From Hymenobacter sp. BRD67 (GTDB lineage: Bacteria; Bacteroidota; Bacteroidia; Cytophagales; Hymenobacteraceae): 64,000 nt of DNA. Where the stretch lies: assembly GCF_013256425.1 (NCBI RefSeq), contig NZ_CP053904.1:4092001-4156000 (forward strand), in the 5' to 3' direction. Each line of letters opens with the position of its first letter. The stretch's first letter is position 1. The notes below the pieces were generated by a model. It was not told the DNA's origin and ran no database searches. It saw only the letters and a list, made by a program, of their open reading frames with translations. Below, piece after piece: positions 1-9,779 of this stretch. The position numbers and the translations under genes were made by a program.

Positions 1-167
1 ACGGTTTCGGGCGCAGTCATAGGCAGGGCTGAAAAATCGAATAAAAGGGGGCGCGGGTCGTTGTTTCGCTAGGCAAGAGGGGGTGGCAGGGCAAAATTAC
101 GCCCGAACCAGCGCTGTGCTGGCAGCCCGACCGGCATTTTTGGCGTACTTCGCTGCTGTATCTGCTT

Positions 168-998
168 TTGTTTGCTGTTTTGACTCCCGCTGCTCCCTTG
201 CCTGCCTCTGCTACTACGTCCCAGGGCACTATTGTTGTGCTGGGCGGCGGCTACGACGACCCCACGCTGGCTATGCTGGCCGGGCTGCTGCCCGCCCGCA
301 CGGCAGCTATCGAAATTCTTACCACCGCTACCGTAGAAAAGCCGGCTCGCACGTACGCGGCCTATGCCCGGGTGCTGGCCGAGCTGGGCTGCCCCCAGGT
401 AGGCCACCTGCAGGTCGACGAAGACCATCCCGCCGATGCGCCGGCTACCCTGGCTCGTCTGCGCGCCGCGGCGCTGGTATTTGTGACGGGCGGCGACCAG
501 GAGCGTCTGACGGAGCTGCTGCTCGGCACCGAGTTTTTAGCGGTGCTGCGCCAGCGCTGCCAGCACGAGGCGGGCTTCATTCTGGCGGGTACCAGCGCGG
601 GCGCCTCCGCGCTGGGTGCGCACATGATTGTAGGTGGCCGGGGCTGGCGTAGTCTGCTAGCGGGCGGCATAGAAGTGATTCCGGCCCTGGACATTCTGCC
701 TGGTTTGCTGATTGACCAGCACTTTGTTGAGCGGGCCCGCTACCCGCGGCTGCTGCACGCCGTGCTGGCCCACCCGCAGCTGCTGGGCCTGGGCCTGAGC
801 GAAGAGACCGGCATAATCTTCCGGCCCGGCCAGCCACCCGAAGTATTTGGTGATGAGGTGGTAGTGTTCGTCGATGGGCGGCATCTAACGGCCACCAACT
901 ACCACGGGCGCCCACCGGGCCAGCCCATTAGCGGCCAGGGTTTTCAGGTTAGTCTGCTGGTGGCCGGCGACACTATTGCGCTGCATAGTGGACACTGA
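168..998 (+). CDS. Cyanophycinase-like peptidase (S51 family)
   Basis: Peptidase S51 relatives are serine exopeptidases that cleave cyanophycin or Asp dipeptides. Counting from a TTG at 168, the protein shows an FVTGGDQ turn near residue 105, the nucleophile elbow GTSAGA with Ser143, and a DQHF motif near 183, all typical of the cyanophycinase branch. The start is unresolved. The frame stays open upstream to about 45, and a hydrophobic run ending in AAPLPASA straddles the TTG like a signal peptide, so the true start probably lies upstream, perhaps behind a missing base. The family call is firm; secretion and substrate are inference. Confidence 0.75.
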   Translation: MFAVLTPAAPLPASATTSQGTIVVLGGGYDDPTLAMLAGLLPARTAAIEILTTATVEKPARTYAAYARVLAELGCPQVGHLQVDEDHPADAPATLARLRAAALVFVTGGDQERLTELLLGTEFLAVLRQRCQHEAGFILAGTSAGASALGAHMIVGGRGWRSLLAGGIEVIPALDILPGLLIDQHFVERARYPRLLHAVLAHPQLLGLGLSEETGIIFRPGQPPEVFGDEVVVFVDGRHLTATNYHGRPPGQPISGQGFQVSLLVAGDTIALHSGH

Positions 999-1114
999 AG
1001 AGTAAGCCGCTGCCTTGTCGTGGCTGCTCGGCCGCCCTGCCCGCCGGCCCTGACCCCGCCGGGTGAATACATTCGCGCTCGGGTTGCGCGCCGCCCCAGG
1101 GCACCAAAAACCAA

Positions 1115-1122
1115 TACTTTTG
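1115..1122 (+). promoter_or_regulatory. Possible -7 box upstream of MORN lipoprotein
   Basis: TACTTTTG matches the Bacteroidota TAnnTTTG -7 consensus and lies 30 bases before the ATG at 1152. No well-spaced TTG -33 element is visible. Confidence 0.3.
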
Positions 1123-1151
1123 CGTTGGGCTGCCGGATAAACTTGTATTCC

Positions 1152-2272
1152 ATGTATTTGCTTTTTTCTCGCTTCTGGATGCTGGGCCTGCTGGGCCTGC
1201 TCGTGGTGGCCTGCACCCGCAAAACGGTGTCGTTCAACTCGCGGCCCGGCGATGACAGCGTGAGAGCGCTCACCGCACCCGGCGATACCCTCACTACTAC
1301 CGCCCGCAAGGAGCGCCCAAGCTGAGCATTGCGGGCAAGAAAGCCGTGCTGACCAAAGCCGAAGAGAAAGCGGCCAAGGATGCCGAAAAGGCAACTCAGC
1401 GCAAAAAGCCCATCAAGAAGAAAATATTTCTGGGCGAGCGTATCAAGAAAGCGTATGTGAAGTCTGGCCCAAAGGGGCGCAACCAGATTATCGAGATTTT
1501 CTACTTTCTCAAAACCTTCAAGCAGCCCGACCCGATGGCGCCGGCGCGCTACTACTACAGCGCCAAAAAGCACCGCATCTTTAAAGCAGTTGGCGAACTA
1601 AACCCCGCCACCGACAAAGTGCTGCACGGCCCGTACAAGAAAATGCAGAACAACAAGGTGCTCGAAACCGGCTACTTTGCCAACGGCACCCGCCACCTGC
1701 GCTGGGAAAAGTTTGATAGCAAAGGTAACCTGCTGGCCAAAACCCACTACGAGATGGGCTTTCCGCGCGATGCCAACATCAGCTACTACGACGCCGGCAA
1801 TACCATGCTCAAGGAAGTAGTGCCCTACGTAAATGGCAAGCTGGAAGGCGATTACGTAAAGTATCGCAACGATGGTCAGCGCGAGTGGACCGGCCAGTTT
1901 GAGAATGGCCGCCGGGTAGGGGAGTGGACCAATTACTGGGACTACAAGAACTACCGGCACTACGTGTACCAGTACGGGGATTCGGGCTACGAGCCCGAAG
2001 TAGAAGAGCCCGAGCTGATTCGGGAATACAGCCACGGGGGCTCCGTTATCTACGACAAGGAAAAAAACATCGATAAGCGCAACGACGCCGACCCCGATGC
2101 TACGCCCACCAAGGACCCGCGCCGCCCCGGCAGCCGCGGGGTGCCAGCGCCCCGCCCTCCCGTGCGTAAAACCCAGGACCGCCGCCCCGGCTACCACCCG
2201 GCGGCTACTCCGCCGTCCGTATCGCCCACGCCGACCGGTGCGCCTGCCCCAGCCGGCACCACCACGCCCTGA
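1152..2272 (+). CDS. MORN-repeat / YwqK-like lipoprotein (frameshifted)
   Basis: The ATG at 1152 opens a lipoprotein signal with the lipobox LVVAC. That frame stops at 1325, but a second frame continues at once with a Lys/Ala-rich stretch and then repeats resembling MORN or YwqK-type antitoxin modules (for example GKLEGDYVKY and NGRRVGEWTNY), ending in a Pro/Thr/Arg-rich tail. Restoring one C in the CCC run near 1316-1318 joins the two frames without loss, so I treat this as one protein of about 373 residues. It converges on yraN. The exact function is unknown; an envelope-anchored role is inferred from the lipobox. Confidence 0.7.
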
Positions 2273-2288
2273 TGTGCACCTGGGAAAG

Positions 2289-2648
2289 CTAGTAGAAAGC
2301 GTCCTCGAACAGCTCGATTCGGAAGCCGCTGCGCAGCTGCGTAAGGGCCAGAATGTCGAAGCGAATATCTCCGGGCCAGTTCAGCTCTTCCTGCAAGTGC
2401 GTGGCCGCCAGCCGGAATAGCTCTTTCTTGCGCGCCGATACAAAGGTTTCGGGTGAGCCGTACTGTCCGCCCGAACGGGTTTTTACTTCTACAAATACCA
2501 GGAGCGCCGCGCCCTGACGTACTATCAGGTCTACTTCGGCCCGGCCATGCCGGTAGCCTTGCGCAACTACTTCGTAGCCGGAACCCCGGTAAAACTCGGC
2601 CGCCGCAGCTTCCCCGGCCTGCCCCAGCACCTGCGCAGCAGTCGACAT
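2289..2648 (-). CDS. yraN: UPF0102 family protein YraN
   Basis: A protein of about 119 residues with the UPF0102 hallmarks: an N-terminal G-x-x-GE-x-x-A helix, then AEVDLIVRQG and FVEVKTR, the D-x(n)-E-x-K layout of a restriction-endonuclease-like fold. The cellular role of this family is not well defined; nuclease activity is inferred from the fold. I prefer the ATG at 2648 over a GTG at 2654. The gene is divergent from lipB and convergent with the MORN lipoprotein. Confidence 0.85.
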   Translation of the reverse strand: MSTAAQVLGQAGEAAAAEFYRGSGYEVVAQGYRHGRAEVDLIVRQGAALLVFVEVKTRSGGQYGSPETFVSARKKELFRLAATHLQEELNWPGDIRFDILALTQLRSGFRIELFEDAFY

Positions 2649-2753
2649 AAGCACTTGATTAGCTATATAGTGAAGGCGTCATGGGCGCGAGTGCAGGTGC
2701 TAAGTACGGTCCGGGTTCAATCTGGTGCGTAAGTTAAACTAGTTGGCGCGAAG

Positions 2754-2761
2754 TAACTTTG
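2754..2761 (+). promoter_or_regulatory. Possible -7 box of lipB
   Basis: TAACTTTG fits TAnnTTTG and lies 33 bases before the lipB ATG, in the divergent yraN-lipB gap. No clear -33 TTG is seen at the usual spacing. Confidence 0.35.
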
Positions 2762-2794
2762 CCTTGCTGAATGATGCTTATTCGTCGTTGAATT

Positions 2795-3595
2795 ATGAAT
2801 ATATATTCGGATTGTATAAATACTGCGACAATCAGCTCGCCTCCGCCGGCCGCTGCCCCGCCCAGCCCGGCGCCGGGCGAGCAGCGCCTCATTCGGGTGC
2901 AGCGCCTGGGCCTGGTGCCCTACGTGCCCACCTGGGAGCTGCAGGAGCAGCTGCTGGCCGATACTCTCGCCATTAAAGCAGCCAATCGCCAGGCCGAGGC
3001 GCGCGGCGAGTTGCTTCAGCCTACGCCAAATCACCTGCTGTTCTGCCAGCATCCGCCCACTTATACGCTGGGTAAAAGCGGCAAGCCCGAGCATCTGCTG
3101 CTTGATGAGGCGGCCCTGCTAGCCCACGGAGCCTCGTTTCACCGCATCAACCGGGGGGGCGACATTACCTTTCATGGGCCGGGCCAGCTGGTTGCCTACC
3201 CTGTGCTCGACCTCGAAAACTTCCGACCCGATATCCACTGGTATCTGCGGGCGCTGGAAGAAGCCGTAATCCACACGCTGGCAACCTATGGGTTGCGTGC
3301 CGGCCGTATTGCCGGGCTCACGGGCGTGTGGCTCGACTGGGAGGCGGGAGCCGCCAACCCGCGCAAAATCTGCGCCATGGGCGTGCGGTGCAGCCGCTGG
3401 GTTACGCTCCACGGCCTGGCCCTTAATGTCAACACTGACCTGCGCTACTTCGGCTACATTGTGCCCTGCGGCATTGCCGACAAGGCCGTTACTTCGCTGC
3501 AGGCGGAGCTGGGCTATGCCGTGCCGCTGGCAGAGGTGCAGGAGCGCCTGCTGGCCGGATTGTTGCAGCAGTTTGCCGCCGTAGAAGCGCTTTAG
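2795..3595 (+). CDS. lipB: Octanoyltransferase LipB
   Basis: LipB moves an octanoyl group from acyl carrier protein to lipoyl domains, the first step of lipoate synthesis. The signature RGGDITFHGPG is at residues 120-130. The catalytic Lys191 sits in KICAMGVRCS and the catalytic Cys225 in IVPCGI. The protein has 266 residues; a Pro/Ala-rich N-terminal extension of about 30 residues before RLIRVQRLG may be flexible, or the start may be slightly downstream. The gene is complete and appears to have its own promoter. Confidence 0.93.
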   Translation: MNIYSDCINTATISSPPPAAAPPSPAPGEQRLIRVQRLGLVPYVPTWELQEQLLADTLAIKAANRQAEARGELLQPTPNHLLFCQHPPTYTLGKSGKPEHLLLDEAALLAHGASFHRINRGGDITFHGPGQLVAYPVLDLENFRPDIHWYLRALEEAVIHTLATYGLRAGRIAGLTGVWLDWEAGAANPRKICAMGVRCSRWVTLHGLALNVNTDLRYFGYIVPCGIADKAVTSLQAELGYAVPLAEVQERLLAGLLQQFAAVEAL

Positions 3596-3631
3596 TACCT
3601 ATCCGCCTATCTACTTACTCGTCTTTAGCTT

Positions 3632-4054
3632 ATGAAACAAGATATTCCTTTTGACCCCGTAGAAGGCGTGTCCATTGCCATTGTGCCCGACGATGAGGCC
3701 GCCTTTGGTACGGCTGGTGAGCCAACCTGGACGGTCTACCTGCTTAATAACAATAGCTTTGCGCTCGAAAACGTCCTCATCAGCTCGGATGGCTACGGCA
3801 CCCAGCCCACCGGCGAGGCCGTGCGCACGTCTACCCTGCGCTACCATTTTGCTTCAGTTGGTGCCCATTCAGCTACCCCGGTCGAGCTGATTGACCCCGC
3901 TGTATTTCACCTCACCAACCAGTATTGGCTGAGCTATTACCAGGGCAGCCGGATTTTTGATAAGAAATTTGTCTTCGTTCCCGATTCTATCGTGGCAGCT
4001 AACCTGAGCCGGCTCGACCTGCTGGCCGGCCGCACCGGGGTGCTGCACGGCTAA
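3632..4054 (+). CDS. Conserved hypothetical protein
   Basis: A soluble, acidic protein of 140 residues with no signal peptide, membrane segment or family that I recognise. It starts MKQDIPFDPVEGV and is rich in beta-prone stretches such as WTVYLLNNNSFALENVLIS. It follows lipB by 36 bases and precedes the glycosyltransferase by 43 bases on the same strand, so co-transcription is possible. Codon use and GC resemble the neighbours, which supports a real gene. No function is proposed. Confidence 0.7.
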   Translation: MKQDIPFDPVEGVSIAIVPDDEAAFGTAGEPTWTVYLLNNNSFALENVLISSDGYGTQPTGEAVRTSTLRYHFASVGAHSATPVELIDPAVFHLTNQYWLSYYQGSRIFDKKFVFVPDSIVAANLSRLDLLAGRTGVLHG

Positions 4055-4097
4055 CTCTATCTCGCTCAGGCGGCTTACGCTGCGCTTTATCCGCTCA

Positions 4098-5168
4098 ATG
4101 AATCATTTCAGTATTTACCTGGGGCTGGCCGGCCTGTGGGCCTTGTTGGTTGCCATGTTTGCGGTGCCTTCCATCGTGCACATTGCCCACCTCAAAAACC
4201 TGCTCGATACGCCCAATGGCCGTACCGTGCATCAATCCCTGACCCCGCGCCTTGGCGGAGTAGCGGTGTTTGCCGGCTTTATGTCGGCCCTCACCATTTT
4301 TGCGCCGCTCGCCAATGGGGTGAAGGAGCTGCTGGCCGGCTGCGTCATTCTCTTCTTTGTTGGCCTGAAAGACGACCTGGTTACCATCTCGGTGGCGAAA
4401 AAATTTGTGGGCCAACTCCTGGCTACGGGGGTCGTGATGATAATGGCCGATGTGCGCGTAACCAGCTTTCAGGGTATTCTGGGCATCTATGCGCTACCGG
4501 TGGGCGTTAGCTATGCCTTCACCTTCGTCATGATTGTGGGTATCACCAACGCCATCAACCTTATCGATGGCCTTGATGGCCTGGCGGGCACTATTGTGCT
4601 CATTCTCAGCGGCACCTTTGGGTACTACTTCTACCGCTACGGTGGCCCGGCCTTTAGCAACTACGCCTTTGTATCGATTTGCCTTATTGGTGGAATGCTG
4701 GGCTTTTTGCGGTATAACTTTCATAAGGCCAGTATTTTCATGGGCGATACGGGCTCGCTGGTCTGCGGCTTTATTGTTTCCATTCTGGCCATTCAGTTTA
4801 TCGAGCTGGGCAGCCATACCGGGCAGCCGTTCGACAATGTAGCGCCGGCTGTCACGTTTGGTGTGCTGTTTGTGCCGCTTTTCGATACCCTGCGCGTCTT
4901 TATTCTGCGCATGGCCGCAGGCCGCTCCCCTTTTGCGCCCGATAAAAACCACATCCATCACCGCATCCTGGCAATGGGCTTTTCGCAGATTAGCACGGTG
5001 CTTCTGCTTGGATTGCTTAATATAATAGTTATACTATTTGTAATTAATTTTTATACCCTCGGCAACTTGCCGCTTATTGGCATTCTGGTAGCCTTTTCCG
5101 TAGCGCTGAGCGTCTTTCTGGGCGTATATCAAAGCCGGGCCGCCCGCCGGCAGGTAGCCTCTACCTGA
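4098..5168 (+). CDS. MraY/WecA-like undecaprenyl-phosphate sugar-1-phosphate transferase
   Basis: A polytopic membrane enzyme of 356 residues from glycosyltransferase family 4. It transfers a sugar 1-phosphate to undecaprenyl phosphate to begin a surface polysaccharide. Visible motifs are GLKDDL (residues 89-94), NAINLIDGLDG (151-161), MGDTGS (215-220) and a C-terminal DKNHIHHR. The His-rich motif and the lack of a murein gene neighbourhood favour a WecA-type over an MraY-type role. Sugar specificity cannot be read from the sequence. Confidence 0.88.
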   Translation: MNHFSIYLGLAGLWALLVAMFAVPSIVHIAHLKNLLDTPNGRTVHQSLTPRLGGVAVFAGFMSALTIFAPLANGVKELLAGCVILFFVGLKDDLVTISVAKKFVGQLLATGVVMIMADVRVTSFQGILGIYALPVGVSYAFTFVMIVGITNAINLIDGLDGLAGTIVLILSGTFGYYFYRYGGPAFSNYAFVSICLIGGMLGFLRYNFHKASIFMGDTGSLVCGFIVSILAIQFIELGSHTGQPFDNVAPAVTFGVLFVPLFDTLRVFILRMAAGRSPFAPDKNHIHHRILAMGFSQISTVLLLGLLNIIVILFVINFYTLGNLPLIGILVAFSVALSVFLGVYQSRAARRQVAST

Positions 5169-5180
5169 CCGTCTTTTACC

Positions 5181-6386
5181 GTGGCTGCTGGCTTCTCTAT
5201 CCGCTGCCGGTACCGTGCCGGCTTGTTACTGATGAGCTTCCTGCTCGTCGGCTACTTCCTGCGGCCCCTGGCGGCCGCCGAGTACCGGCCCTTGCCTCCG
5301 GCTGCCCCCACCAGCTTAGCCGCCGATAGCTGGCTGCTCTATGATGCGGCTGGCAACCGGCTCATCCTGTACCTGCCCGGCTACCATGCGCCGGCTCATG
5401 CCTACTACCAGTGGCTGCGGCTGTCTCCCCGGCGGCCTTTCCCGCTGTCTTTTGCCGCCGCGCCCGGCCTTAGCCTGTTTCTCGATAACCAGCTGATTTT
5501 TATGGCGCCCTCCGCCGGGCGCTATACCATTGATTTGGCGCAGGCGCCGCGAGCCGCCTGGCCCGGCCCGCACCTACTTGCCGTATGGCAGCCCGAAGGT
5601 TATCCGGCCCTGGGCACTTTTACGGCCGACCTGGCCCCGCCCGCGGCCGCCCCGGTTGCCGCGCTGGTAGCAGCCCCCGGCCAGGTGCTGCTACGCCTGC
5701 CGCTGGTGGCCGGCCAGAATATCCTGGTTTTGCTATTAATGGCCGTGGCGCTGCTCTACGGAATCGTGCGGGCCACGTATCCGGCCGGCCTGGCCAGGCT
5801 GCTGCAGGTAGAAGATTTCTTTAGTAGCACGATTGATTCGCAGAGCTTTCTGGTAAGACCAGCCTTTACCTGGCTCAATCTGGGGCTGATTTTTCTCTTT
5901 GCGCTTTCCCTCTCGCTGCTCCTTACGGCCCTGCATACCGACCTTACCAGCCTGCCCCTGCTTCAGCAGGTACTCAAGGTACCAGAGTCGGCACTGGCGG
6001 CCCGCATCTCACTCTACACCGGCCTGATACTAGCCTTTGTGCTAGGTAAATATGTTCTGGTAGAGCTGCTTAGCTATATTTTTGACCTGCGGGGCCTGGT
6101 AACGCTGCACTACCGCGAATTTTTGCGCACAACCCTGCTGCTGGGCCTGCTGGTGCCTTTTGTTCTTCTTCTGTACCTGGCACTGAACGTCCGCTGGCCC
6201 GCTATTGTTTGGGTAGCCAATGGCTGCGTGCTGCTCCTGCTCAGCGCAACCGTGCTGCGGGTGGGGCGTACGCTGCACCAGCATACCTCGCTGCTTAATC
6301 TTCATTTGTTCGCGTACCTTTGTGCTACCGAAGTACTGCCCCTGGTAGTACTATTGAAAGTCATTGTGTTTACGTATCCTACCTGA
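5181..6386 (+). CDS. DUF4271 domain-containing membrane protein
   Basis: A protein of 401 residues with an N-terminal signal-like segment, a periplasmic domain of roughly 170 residues, and several C-terminal hydrophobic helices such as VLLRLPLVAGQNILVLLLM and the last TATVLRVGR region. The architecture and the position directly upstream of hemD match the DUF4271 family of Bacteroidota. The start is a GTG at 5181; an in-frame ATG at 5232 is an alternative. The coding end is only 66 bases from the preferred hemD start, suggesting an operon. Function is unknown. Confidence 0.75.
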   Translation: MAAGFSIRCRYRAGLLLMSFLLVGYFLRPLAAAEYRPLPPAAPTSLAADSWLLYDAAGNRLILYLPGYHAPAHAYYQWLRLSPRRPFPLSFAAAPGLSLFLDNQLIFMAPSAGRYTIDLAQAPRAAWPGPHLLAVWQPEGYPALGTFTADLAPPAAAPVAALVAAPGQVLLRLPLVAGQNILVLLLMAVALLYGIVRATYPAGLARLLQVEDFFSSTIDSQSFLVRPAFTWLNLGLIFLFALSLSLLLTALHTDLTSLPLLQQVLKVPESALAARISLYTGLILAFVLGKYVLVELLSYIFDLRGLVTLHYREFLRTTLLLGLLVPFVLLLYLALNVRWPAIVWVANGCVLLLLSATVLRVGRTLHQHTSLLNLHLFAYLCATEVLPLVVLLKVIVFTYPT

Positions 6387-6451
6387 CCGGCGTCCCGTAC
6401 TGGCCAGGCCCGCTTTTTTCTATAGTTCTAGCGTTACCTTTTCTTCTTTCT

Positions 6452-7276
6452 ATGGCCGAGAGCGCAGTACAGCCGGGTCTGGACCGGCACGCCCAGCCCA
6501 TTCGCAGCATTCTGGTTACCCAGCCCAAACCGGCCAACGACGTTTCTCCCTATTCCTTGCTGGCCGAGCGATACGGTATTCGCGTCGATTTTCGGGAGTT
6601 TATTGATGTGCAGGGCGTTCCTTACAAAGAGTTTCGTAAGGATAAAGTCAACATCGCTGAGCACACGGCGGTCATCTTTACCAGCCGGAATGCAGTAGAC
6701 CATTTCTTCCGCATCTGCCAGGAGGCTAAGCTGGAAATGCCGGCTGAAATGAAATATTTCTGTATTTCAGACCAGACGGCCAACTACCTGCAGAAATACA
6801 TTGTGCTGCGTAAGCGTAAGCTGTTTGTGGGCCTACGCACCGCCGCCGACCTCTTCGAAGTCATTAAAAAGCATAAGGGGGAGAAATTCCTCTACCCCTG
6901 CTCCGACATTCGCAAGGACGACCTGCCCGAGTTCATGCGCGCCAACAACCTCAAGTTTACGGAGGCTGTTATCTACCGCACGGTAGCCAGCGATTTATCC
7001 GACTTGTCGGACGTGAAGTACGATTGCCTGGCATTTTTTAGTCCTTCCGGCATCAGCTCGCTGTTTGTAAACTTTCCCGACTTTGTGCAGGGCGGTACCC
7101 GTATTGCTGCCTTTGGCCCTACTACGGCCAAAGCAGTGCGCGATGCCAACCTTATCCTTGATATTGAGGCTCCTATGCCCAATGCCCCGTCCATGACGGG
7201 CGCCATTGAGGCGTACATTCGAAAGCACGCCGTTGAGGCCGGCATAACTGCCGGCACAGACCGGTCGGGTAGCTAG
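6452..7276 (+). CDS. hemD: Uroporphyrinogen-III synthase
   Basis: HemD closes hydroxymethylbilane into uroporphyrinogen III in tetrapyrrole synthesis. The protein (about 274 residues from ATG 6452) has the two-lobed HemD pattern: SILVTQPKP at the N-terminus, VIFTSRNAVDHF, then FLYPCSDIRKDDLP, CLAFFSPSGISSLF and AAFGPTTAKAV. The open frame reaches back to 6320 inside the DUF4271 gene, but the ATG at 6452 is the natural start. In many Bacteroidota this gene lies just upstream of T9SS genes, as here. Confidence 0.88.
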   Translation: MAESAVQPGLDRHAQPIRSILVTQPKPANDVSPYSLLAERYGIRVDFREFIDVQGVPYKEFRKDKVNIAEHTAVIFTSRNAVDHFFRICQEAKLEMPAEMKYFCISDQTANYLQKYIVLRKRKLFVGLRTAADLFEVIKKHKGEKFLYPCSDIRKDDLPEFMRANNLKFTEAVIYRTVASDLSDLSDVKYDCLAFFSPSGISSLFVNFPDFVQGGTRIAAFGPTTAKAVRDANLILDIEAPMPNAPSMTGAIEAYIRKHAVEAGITAGTDRSGS

Positions 7277-7438
7277 CGCCGGAGGCCGGTTTGGCAAGGA
7301 GTGACTGTCCGCCGCGGCCGGTCATTTCTTTTGCCGGAAGGTAGCGTAAGGGGCTAAATTAGTAGTTACATTTGAACGTAGGTTGTTATGCCTGTTGCCC
7401 CCTGTATCTCCCTTCCAGCTCCCTTTCTTCGTAGCCCC

Positions 7439-8458
7439 ATGAAAGGATACTTACTTGCTGTGCTGTTAAGCGCAGCGGCTGTGCCCGCCCTGGCTCAGCA
7501 ACAGCCACAGTTTACGCACTACGGCCTCAATGGCATGTACCTCAATCCGGCTTACGCCGGCATCAAAGGGCAGACGGAAGTAAACGTTATCGGACGCTAC
7601 CAATACCTCAACTTGGGCAACTCGTTTAACGACGAAAACGGCTCGCCGCGCACGGGCATGGTATCGGCTTCGGTGCCGGTGCTTGCGCTTAACGGCGGCG
7701 TGGGCCTGGTAGTGTACTACGACCAGATAGCCGTTACGAAGATGACGAATGCTACGCTTTCCTACTCGCAGCACGTAAAGCTGGGAGCCGGGCAGCTGGG
7801 TATTGGCGTGCAGGGAATATTTACGTTTTTAAGCAAGGGCAGCTACCGCCCAAATGACCCGACCGACCCCTTCGTGCCGGAAAGCGGCTCCGACCATAAG
7901 TTTGATGCGGGGGCCGGGCTTTGGTATGAGTCGCCCAAATTTTACGCGGGTCTCAGCGCCAATAACCTGTTCCGGCAGACGTATACCCTGCAAAGTGCTA
8001 TTCGCGATGCCAGCGGTAAAATTATTGGGTACCAAAATACCTCTCAGGTGCTCGGCGAGAATCATGCATACCTGACGGCCGGATACAATATCGAGGCCTC
8101 CTCCAGCGTTACGGTGACACCTACGGTATTAGTAAAAGCCGTATTGCCAGGCAACTACGATGCTGCCACCAAGTACGACAACCAGCACAATTACTCCGTG
8201 GAAGCGGGGGTGCGGGCTACGCTCAACGACCAGTTCTGGGCTGGTCTTAACTACCGCCAGCAGGAGTCAATATCGGGGCTGCTGGGCTACGCTTTTGGCG
8301 CCGATAACCGCTACCGCATCGGCTATGCTTTCGACTTCATCGCCTTCAACCAGGCGGCCCGCGCTTTCAGCTCACACGAAATACTACTTTCGCTTCGTTT
8401 GCCCAAAGCCGTGCTCTTTACCCGTCCTGCCATCCGAACCCCGCGCTATAGCTTCTAG
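7439..8458 (+). CDS. porP: T9SS outer-membrane protein PorP/SprF family
   Basis: A protein of about 339 residues with a clean signal peptide (MKGYLLAVLLSAAAVPALA, cleavage before QQQ) followed by QPQFTHYGLNGMYLNPAYAG, the signature of PorP/SprF. The rest alternates short beta strands, consistent with an outer-membrane barrel. In the T9SS, PorP-type proteins work with the PorK/PorN ring. I choose ATG 7439 over the upstream ATG at 7388 because it directly begins the signal peptide. A TACATTTG box at 7367-7374 may be the -7 promoter element. Confidence 0.9.
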   Translation: MKGYLLAVLLSAAAVPALAQQQPQFTHYGLNGMYLNPAYAGIKGQTEVNVIGRYQYLNLGNSFNDENGSPRTGMVSASVPVLALNGGVGLVVYYDQIAVTKMTNATLSYSQHVKLGAGQLGIGVQGIFTFLSKGSYRPNDPTDPFVPESGSDHKFDAGAGLWYESPKFYAGLSANNLFRQTYTLQSAIRDASGKIIGYQNTSQVLGENHAYLTAGYNIEASSSVTVTPTVLVKAVLPGNYDAATKYDNQHNYSVEAGVRATLNDQFWAGLNYRQQESISGLLGYAFGADNRYRIGYAFDFIAFNQAARAFSSHEILLSLRLPKAVLFTRPAIRTPRYSF

Positions 8459-8600
8459 TCAGGCTTGTCAGAAGCGATACCGGCTAGCAGCTGGCGGTAA
8501 TAAGTAGAAAAATTTGGGGTAGTTAAATTGTATTTTAGGGTCGTTAAGCGCCTTTTTCACGTCGCTGAACGAATAACAGCGCGAACGCGTCTGTGCCGTA

Positions 8601-8631
8601 TTGCGCAACCACTTGGAATAACGTAGATTTG
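8601..8631 (+). promoter_or_regulatory. Bacteroidota sigma promoter of the gldK operon
   Basis: TTG at 8601-8603 is followed after 20 bases by TAGATTTG at 8624-8631, close to the Bacteroidota TTG-N19-21-TAnnTTTG promoter. It lies 63 bases before the gldK ATG in an otherwise featureless 235-base gap. Confidence 0.55.
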
Positions 8632-8693
8632 CCAGTAATTACACAACTTGCCACAATCGCAGCCTGATTATAAATTAGTTCTTTCTCTCTATT

Positions 8694-9710
8694 ATGAAAA
8701 AATTTCTGGTATTACCCCTATTAGCCTTATCGGGGGTATTTCTAGGTGGCTGTTTTACGAAGAACTACCAGGGCGACTTGGTGGGCACTGACGACCGGCC
8801 CATCTTTAACCCGCAGGAAGTGCCCTTCGGAATGGTACCCTGCCCAGGTGGAACTTTTCACATGGGCCAGACCGACCAGGATATCTCGGCTTCGATGGTA
8901 AACATGAATAAGCAGGTGACTATCGCCGGCTTCTACATGGACGAAACCGAAATCACGAACAATGAATACCGGCAGTTCGTGAATGCTATTATGCAGGACT
9001 CGGTAGAAGCGCTAGGTGAGGATTATATCAAAACTGAACTATATCCCGATACTACTGTATGGGTGCGTGACTTTACCTACCATATGGGTGACCCCCTGCT
9101 GGAGTACTACTACTCGCACCCTGCCTTCGATGACTATCCGGTAGTAGGTGTTGACTGGTTTGCGGCCCGCTATTTCTGCAACTGGCGCACCAAGTATAAA
9201 AATTCTACCAACGAGGAGCGTGGCGACGCGCCGTACCCGAACTTCCGTCTGCCTTCCGAGGCCGAGTGGGAGTACGCGGCCCGTGGTGGCCGCGAAGGGG
9301 CTACCTTCCCCTGGGGCGGTCCTTACATTCGCAATACCAAGGGCTGCATGCTAGCCAACTTTAAGCCGGGCCGGGGCGACTATGCTTCCGATGGCTATGC
9401 CTATACTTCAGAGGTAGGCTCCTACTTCCCCAACGATTTCGGCCTGTACGATATGGCCGGCAACGTTTCGGAGTGGTGCGATGATGCGTATATGGAAGCC
9501 TCAGTGCCGGTGGTGTGGGACCTTAACCCTACCAACCCCGATGATAACGAGCCCCGTAAAGTAGTGCGAGGCGGCTCGTGGAAAGACATTCAGTACTTCC
9601 TCGAAACCGGCACTCGTAACTTCGAGTACCAGGATTCGGCTCGCTCTTACATCGGCTTCCGCTGCTCCATGATTCAGATTGGCATGGGTACCAACCGTGG
9701 CCTGAACTAA
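8694..9710 (+). CDS. gldK: Gliding motility lipoprotein GldK (T9SS ring)
   Basis: GldK/PorK is an outer-membrane-linked lipoprotein that forms the periplasmic ring of the T9SS with GldN. The lipobox FLGGC places the acylated Cys at residue 20. A formylglycine-generating-enzyme-like fold follows, with FYMDETEITNNEYRQFV, FRLPSEAEWEYAARGG, GLYDMAGNVSEWCDD, VVRGGSWKD and a terminal GFRCS. The 338-residue length is slightly short for the family but complete at both ends. It is the first gene of gldKLMN. Confidence 0.94.
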   Translation: MKKFLVLPLLALSGVFLGGCFTKNYQGDLVGTDDRPIFNPQEVPFGMVPCPGGTFHMGQTDQDISASMVNMNKQVTIAGFYMDETEITNNEYRQFVNAIMQDSVEALGEDYIKTELYPDTTVWVRDFTYHMGDPLLEYYYSHPAFDDYPVVGVDWFAARYFCNWRTKYKNSTNEERGDAPYPNFRLPSEAEWEYAARGGREGATFPWGGPYIRNTKGCMLANFKPGRGDYASDGYAYTSEVGSYFPNDFGLYDMAGNVSEWCDDAYMEASVPVVWDLNPTNPDDNEPRKVVRGGSWKDIQYFLETGTRNFEYQDSARSYIGFRCSMIQIGMGTNRGLN

Positions 9711-9779
9711 TCTTTCTTTTGTAGTCCAAATCATCCTTTCTCCTTCTCTAAAACTGAGCTTACTTAGCTTTAACTCAAA